DNA from: Poecilobothrus nobilitatus
Taxonomy: Eukaryota; Arthropoda; Insecta; Diptera; Dolichopodidae
Length of the DNA: 64,000 nucleotides
NCBI GenBank assembly: GCA_947095535.1
Contig: OX352772.1
Span: 37,529,445-37,593,444 of the forward strand
Direction: 5' to 3'
This document shows positions 58,101 through 64,000 of this stretch, one piece after another. The stretch's first letter is position 1; each line of letters starts with the position of its first letter. The notes below the pieces were generated by a model. The model was not told where the DNA came from. It saw only the letters and a list, made by a program, of their open reading frames with translations, and did not search any database. The translations under genes were made by a program, and so were the position numbers.

Positions 58101-59988
58101 TAAAATATAAACAAAATAACATATAATTTTAATACCTTATAATAGATGACGCTCAAATAACATAAATCCATTTCTGATGTAAAACAGTTTTAGATAACTA
58201 ATTAGCGGGTTTTACAATAAAATAAACTGAAGGTTAACAGACTTTGATGAAGCCCTGCGCTCACACAAAGAAAATGAAACATATTATATAAAGGAAAAAT
58301 TTTGATCTTAAATTCTTAAAAAGAAATAGTATAGCAGTTTTTAAATAACATATTAATTTGACGGCTCTAGGAAATAAAATCGAACAAAATAATTACGAAA
58401 CGTCAAAAATTAAATAAATATGAAAAAAACCCATATTTTTTTTTGGGTTTTATTTCACCATAAAATTTTTCGTACTTTCTTTTCTTACTTATTTTTCAAA
58501 TTTTCTTTCGAACTTATTTCATTTTTAGTTTCGTACTTTTTCAGTTCGATTTGAGTTCAATTTGACTGCTTTACTCTTTTGGTTCTTTAAGTTAGCTCTA
58601 ATAAGTTGATTTATATATCATGCTAATTTTAAATTCCTAAAATTTATTGAACATTTTTTTTGATCTTTTCTTTATATCAACCATATTTAAGAATTTCTTC
58701 TTGTTTTTTAACACAATATATCGGATTCACTTTATCATACATAACATGGCTTCTATAAAATTAGTGTTATACAAGATTTCAATTAAACTACACTTGTCTT
58801 CAAATTGATTAAAAATAATTATTTTACAAATGAATCGGGTCATCGACAGTTGAAAAACAAAAAAAAAATTAATAAATTTAAAAAATAATTAGATCAACTC
58901 AATTAAGAAAAGAACAAATTTTTGAATTTAATTTTTTGTGCTACCATATTTTTATGGGGAACAAATAATTTAAATAAAATAATTAATGAATTATAATTAA
59001 TTGCCCGAATATAAGTAATTAGAAAAATAAAAAAAAAAATATTATGATGATCCAAAAATAGCATATTAATTTAATTTTTTTTTTTGTTTTTTATTGAAAA
59101 AATTCAATAAATCTTTGTAGTTGATAAATCTATAAAATTTAATTATATTTTACTTGTTTAACAAGTGTATGTTTACCACCGAGTTAACAAATCGTATTTA
59201 TTTAAACTTAAGTTTCTGGAATGTTGCAATACAACGATTTCCATAAGATATAGATACAATCTTCTCTAATATTTAAATGATGTTTTAATTTGTTTGGGTT
59301 TATGTTAAATTGAATTTAGAAATAAAACTTGTTTCATATTCAAAATAAAATACTACTGATGATTTTCTAACAAGTGTCAGAAATAAAAAAAAAAAAAAAA
59401 AAAAAAAGAAAAAGGAAGCAAAAATTGAATTAATTTTATGATCAGGTTGCAAGGCAACAAAGTCTGTAATATAATCAGGATTATGTATTAATCATCAAAG
59501 AAATTGTTATGACATTAAACATGAAACGGTGAATTTGTAATAAAATATTAAAATTAATATGAATTTTAAAACGTTAAAATATTATATTTTAAGTATTTGC
59601 AATAATTAACAGGATTAGATTATGAGATAATTTAATATCGAAAGAGTCAACTATTACATTACTTAGACATTTTAAATTTTAGAAATGTCTAATGCCAAAT
59701 ATTTTTTTCTATTCTCTTTTTTTTTTTTTTCCCCCTTCTTTTAATAAACTTCTATAATTAGACAATTTGGATAATTTAAAGAAATGATCAATAAAAATCT
59801 AATTGAGAATATTAAAACGTTTAACAGCGTGTGGTAAATCTTGAGCAGGATTTTAAGAATTTTAAAGATCAGTATACGAGTCATATTGTATCAAATATTC
59901 TGTAATAATGTTCTGTTAAATACTGATTGATTACGATATGTGTGATATACCGTACCGGTATAGTCTGTACGTTATACTATGAACATAA
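58101..59988. other. AT-rich DNA without recognised genes
   Basis: No gene was recognised. A long poly(A) tract of about 23 bases lies at 59384-59406. A TACCGTACCGGTATAG near-palindrome lies at 59948-59963, just before element C2. Confidence 0.5.
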
Positions 59989-60152
59989 TATATACGCATG
60001 AACATAGGTTATAACATTATAATAAATTTGCCATTATACGTTTACGACCGTTATTATAGGAGTCGAGCTAAAGTGTATTTGTTTTTACTCAGTTTCAAAT
60101 TTTGAATTGATTTAGTTATATCCGTCCGTTCGTCAAGCACTTTTACATTAAA
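59989..60152 (-). mobile_element. Lineage C element C2, 3'-hairpin part
   Basis: It starts with a worn end hairpin (TATACGCATGAAC, ATAGG, TATAACATTATAATAAATTT), then GCCATTATACG, AGGAGTCGAGCTAAAG, and the core TCCGTCCGTTCGTCAAGCAC. It is interrupted at an A-run at about 60152 by element B4 and resumes at 61565. Confidence 0.8.
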
Positions 60153-61564
60153 AACGAGGAAGAATACAGTTACCTTTGTCAACTCTTAGATACCCGTACG
60201 AACCATTAGTATGTTCACAGCCTGTCACTCTGCTCACAATATTATTTTTTTAATATTTTAGTATTTTAAAATAATTTGGGTGAATTTTATAATTTCTAGA
60301 ACTATGGGTTGTACATATATTCAAACTATATGTTTATATGTACATTCTTCAAAAGCAGATTCTAACCTTTCACATAACGATTATCAATCCAAAACTTTTT
60401 CAAATATTCTATAGTACCATTTAATACTAAGCGGTAAATGTATATTAAATTTACTTAGTACAAAATAGTAAATATAATTTTAAATATTATATTATATTAT
60501 ATTTAAATATTCCATTAACAGAATAATTTCTTATAAGTACAATAAAATACATATATGTAAGTAAATACGGCGCTATATAATATACATATATTCTCTTATC
60601 ATTCATTCACTAGCGACATATACGATATGTAAATAAACATGATATTATATAAGTATATATATAAATATCAATATCATATAAATAAAAATTCTTCAAGCAA
60701 CCGTTATGTTGTTTATTTATTTACATTTTTATGTACTACGCATTATATCCTCAACAATTTCAAATTATCGAGTAAAACAAAATGGAAAAAATTCGTTTCA
60801 AAGAAAAATCAAGTAACACTTTCGGACTCATTCGAAAAATTCGTTTTAAAGAAAAATCAAGTAACACTGAAATGACTCATACTTATTTTCAAAGATCTAA
60901 TTTTTGTCAAAATTTCAAGTTTCCAACTTAAACGGTTTAGAAGATAGAAGGGTTGAAGGATTTTGCAAAATTTGAGTTTCACATAACGGTAAATTAAGAC
61001 ACCGTATGCCACAAATATATATTTATTGTATATATACTTTTAAAGCTAACAAAAGTAGTAATCGTTTGGCGTTTTCAAAATGAAGATATATCTTATACAA
61101 CTTGTGCTATAATAATTTAAATATAGAGCTTTTTTGAACCTTTGGGGAGCTGTAGCTCCATAACGGGTGGGGCTACAAAAAAAAGTTATGAAAAATAAAA
61201 TTAATATTTTTGTGATATCCATCAGTAGTTAAAATTTCATAGCTCTATTGCAAAAAAAAAGTGGGGATCTAAAAGTTAGGTGTTCGAGAGCTACCCTAAG
61301 GTTTGGTCCAAACTCAACCAAAAAAAATAGGGAACCTACAAATTACTCCAAGAATATTTTGTGTAAATTTCAAGATTCTAGCTTTCTTAGTTTTTGAGTT
61401 AGCGTGCTGACGGACGGACGGACGGACGGACGGACATGGCTCAAAAGTCTTAGAATTTTTTTCTGATCCGATCCATACCTTTGAAGGTATATCTAGCTCG
61501 CTTATTTCGAGGTGTTACAAACGGAGGAGTAATTTTATTATACCCGATCCTATCGTACGGGTAT
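60153..61564 (+). mobile_element. Lineage B element B4, inserted in C2
   Basis: It starts AACGAGGAAGAATACAG at 60153 and ends with the hairpin arms TATACCCG and CGGGTAT at 61564. It is about 170 bases shorter than B2 because the block with CACCTGTAACTTG is missing. At that place a phrase containing GAAAAATCAAGTAACACT is doubled (about 60800-60865). The core GGACGGACGGACGGACGG is at 61409-61433. The open frame at 60639-60875 is not a gene. Confidence 0.92.
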
Positions 61565-61836
61565 AATAAAGATGCTTGGATTTTGAAATTTGTACCATTT
61601 CAGTTTGTTTAAAAATGTTAGTTTTGGTATTTAAATTGAGTAAGTTCGATGGGCGTGTTCGAGTAGCTGTCATACATTTTCTGGTTTCAAAATTTACATA
61701 AATATATCTCGGTACTTAATTAAGTCAAACATATGAAATTTTGTAAAAGATGATCAAGTTTTATGTAAACAGCATATATTATGTTCATGTGGCTATCTCA
61801 GAGATCACACGGTCTACTCTACACTCTTCCTCGTTT
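61565..61836 (-). mobile_element. Lineage C element C2, remaining part
   Basis: It resumes with AATAAAGATGCTTGG and TTTGAAATTT, aligning with AATAAAGGAGCTAGG and CTGAAATTT of C1 (reverse strand). It runs through TATATCTCGGTACTTAATTA, GATCAAGTTTTATG and CACACGGTCTACTCTACAC to CTTCCTCGTTT at 61836. Only about one satellite unit is present, against five in C1. Confidence 0.85.
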
Positions 61837-62870
61837 AAACAATATAAGAATCATTGCATTGGCTATATGAAACACTTATAGTGATGAAATGATAAAGTTT
61901 TATTTGACTCTTCCAAGCAAAATATTTGTTTTAAATATTATTTAATTTTTATTGTGAAGTCGTGCTAATACCAAATCTAACGAACTGGGCGTGAAAAAAT
62001 GGACGTGATTAAAAAAAAAGGCATGAATAAAAAAAAAGTATCTATAGTTTATTTTTACGTTATTTTCTTAAAACCCTTTTCCATCCATCCATTTTTTTAA
62101 AACCTTTTTCCATCAGAAAAGCAAAATTTTCCATCCCTTTTTTAGCTTTTCTGATTAAGGAACAATCTTTATTATGGTGTGATGTAACTATCACTTTACG
62201 CCCAAAAAATCAAATTTACATTCAAATATGGATATAATTATTTGGCCATCTTTAGATTCTTACTAATACTTTACCAGAGCAGATAATTTTACAGAGCAGA
62301 TAATTCTGATAATCTATTTATGAATAGAGGAATAACTAAATTTTATTTTATATTTATGCATTAGTTTAAAGTTCTAATGCTAAAAGTTTTTAAATTTTAT
62401 TTAACAAGGAATTAAGGAAGGATACTTTTTTAAAAAGAAAAATGTAAGTGTAAATATAAAAGTTCTTAAAGATTGAATTATTAATTTTGATGTTATAGTT
62501 TCTATATAAAGAAAATTATATTTATACATAGTTAAAAATGATTATTGTCATTAATTAAAAAAAAAGAAACAAAATAGTTAATCAACATTTCGTGATTCCT
62601 CCGAACTGATGCTCCTTATAAATATTTTTTTAATTATCAGAATTATTGAATATCTTTGGTACTGTTAATCGAATAAGAGTATACACCGAGTATATATATT
62701 CTGAAGTTACAGTTACAGATAGAAAATGTTCATCAGATGAAGATTTCCAATGGTACTGAAAAAACTTTAGTTCATCATACAAATTCTTTTGAAGCAGTAT
62801 TTTAATGAATAGAAGAATGGCAATCAAAACTATTACGTCATTACGATAAAGCCAAAGGAGATTTACTGTT
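61837..62870. other. AT-rich DNA without recognised genes
   Basis: No gene was recognised. A doubled phrase (AACCCTTTTCCATCC and AACCTTTTTCCATCAG) occurs near 62073 and 62100. Confidence 0.5.
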
Positions 62871-63814
62871 ATTGTTTGGAGCGACAAAATCTTGGATACA
62901 AAATCTTGCTTTCGAAAATCTTTTAAAACAAACTCTATTTTCCAAAATTTTTTTTCTAAAATCTACTAGGACAAAATCTTGCATGTAATTCAGAATGTCA
63001 CATATTATTATATGTAAATATTCTGGAAAAAACGGCAAACCTGCTTTCCGTTGGCCGACCATTTGTAGTATGTCATGATCTGTAATTTTTTTTTTTCATT
63101 GTTTACAATTTCATCATGGACCACCGTAAACGTCGTGAATTTGCTGATTTTGTCTTGGAACAACTTGAAAACGATAACGATTTTTTTAAGAAAATCATCT
63201 TCTCCGATGAGGCTCACTTTCATCTGAGTGGTGCGCTAAATAAACAAAACTGTCGATTCTGGTGCGAAGAGAAAAGTTTGGAAATTCGATTATTTCAAGA
63301 AATTGTGACATTGAATGGCCTCCAAGAAGTTGTGATTTAACACCATTAGATTATTTATTGTGAGGTTATTTAAAGTCATTGGTCTTTAGCAATAAACCAG
63401 ACTCTCTTCAAGCTTTAGAAGTCAATATTGAACTTGCCATTCATGAGATACTACTTGATTTAGTGGAAAAAGTGCTCGAAAATTGGGTTCATCATTCCTG
63501 CAAAAGAAGTCGTGGAGGCCATGTGAATGACGTTTTATTCAGAACTTAATTGTATCGATTGTATTTCACATTAAATAATAAACATTTGAATTTCCTTAAC
63601 ATTTAGTGTGTTTTTTTTTGAAAAGAAATCATATCACTCAAATTGGAAAACTCTATACATACTTTAAAAAACAAAGCCACAATCTATTCCTTTAAAAATA
63701 TTGTGGAAGATTTTGTCCGTGAAAGATTTTGTAATGCAAGATAAAAAAAAAAAAAACAAGATTTTGACGCAAGTTGATTTTGGCGCGCAGGATTGTGACC
63801 CGCTCCCACACAAT
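62871..63814. mobile_element. Inverted-repeat element enclosing a mariner pseudogene
   Basis: The left end ATTGTTTGGAGCGACAAAAT and the reverse complement of the right end, ATTGTGTGGGAGCGGGTCAC, then AAT, form imperfect terminal inverted repeats. CAAAATCTTG-type phrases are repeated just inside both ends: three at the left near 62886, 62898 and 62970, and at least three in reverse at the right near 63693, 63714 and 63763. The element is non-coding outside the mariner remnant. The family is not recognised. Confidence 0.55.
63101..63652 (+). pseudogene. Mariner-like transposase remnant with internal deletion
   Basis: 63116-63290 reads MDHRKRREFADFVLEQLEND and IIFSDEAHFHLSG and NKQNCRFWCEE, with the first catalytic Asp at 63206-63208. 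The middle of the DDE domain, including the second Asp, is deleted at about 63290. After a frame change, 63310-63549 reads EWPPRSCDLTPLDYLL, then a TGA stop (63361-63363) where the family has Trp, and GYLKSLVF, SLQALEVNIE, and CKRSRGGHVN. The candidate last catalytic Asp is at 63349-63351. The probable right terminal repeat, CAAATTGGAAAACTCTAT, ends near 63652. The left terminal repeat is not seen. It was a cut-and-paste transposase at TA sites and is dead here. Confidence 0.9.
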
Positions 63815-64000
63815 TTCATTACCTGCTCTTAAAGTGAATGTAACTCGCAACCGATGTTAGTTTTATAAGATGTTCGGTCAACGGTTATTTTGTTCAGGAT
63901 TACAATAGTTAAGGACCAATTTATTTAATAATAAGAGTTTTATAAAATTATATAAAAAATGTGCAATTCTCTTTTTATTATATATTTTGATTTTTTGTTA

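Overview
This window is very AT-rich (by eye about three quarters or more A+T), full of poly(A)/poly(T) runs, and holds no intact protein-coding gene that I can recognise. The longest open frames are remnants of transposable elements or low-complexity noise. The likely source is a schizophoran fly (possibly a calyptrate). The best clue is the dominant repeat: a rolling-circle family that closely resembles Drosophila INE-1/DINE-1. It has an AACGAGGAAGA or AACAAGG end, a core with GCCATGTCCGTCCGTCC followed by a stretch ending AAAGCTAGAA, and a TATACCC...GGGTATA end hairpin. Jockey-, RTE- and mariner-type remnants and a tRNA-derived SINE fit the same picture. The window could be intergenic or part of a long intron; the sequence alone does not decide.

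Layout. 1-9.3 kb: three copies of lineage A, an RTE-like LINE 3' end at 6.9-7.3 kb, a possible minus-strand terminal exon at 8.59-8.63 kb and a foldback repeat at 9.0-9.3 kb. 10-17.5 kb: an unidentified decayed coding segment, LINE 3' ends, a full lineage C element with an internal satellite (13.66-15.0 kb), a cluster of inverted 47-bp units, a SINE and a 1.4-kb jockey-like LINE with decayed reverse transcriptase. 17.5-32.5 kb: mostly featureless AT-rich DNA with degenerate A and C copies, a 3-copy tandem repeat, a SINE and an RNase H remnant of a second LINE. 32.5-34.1 kb: a likely hAT element carrying an inserted SINE, with another SINE next to it in the opposite orientation. 35.66-38.81 kb: one lineage B element inserted inside another. 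38.8-47.7 kb: SINE-like pieces, an RTE 3' end, a gypsy-type integrase scrap, a lineage A copy with an internal 476-bp duplication, and a solo deleted B copy. 51.0-55.0 kb: a small segmental duplication in which one half holds a full B element, followed by two more A copies. 57.6-58.1 kb: a foldback cluster of a reiterated motif. 60.0-61.84 kb: a B element inserted in a C element. 62.9-63.8 kb: a mariner pseudogene inside an inverted-repeat element.

The most interesting biology is the rolling-circle (Helentron/DINE-1-like) superfamily. Lineages A, B and C share core blocks but have different terminal hairpins. Two nested insertions and one duplicated empty site show their exact ends and a T-run target. 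Lineage B carries a tRNA-like module, and lineage C carries a tandem satellite interrupted by a stray 40-bp copy of its own end hairpin. Strands for these elements follow the rolling-circle convention, with the hairpin as the 3' end.
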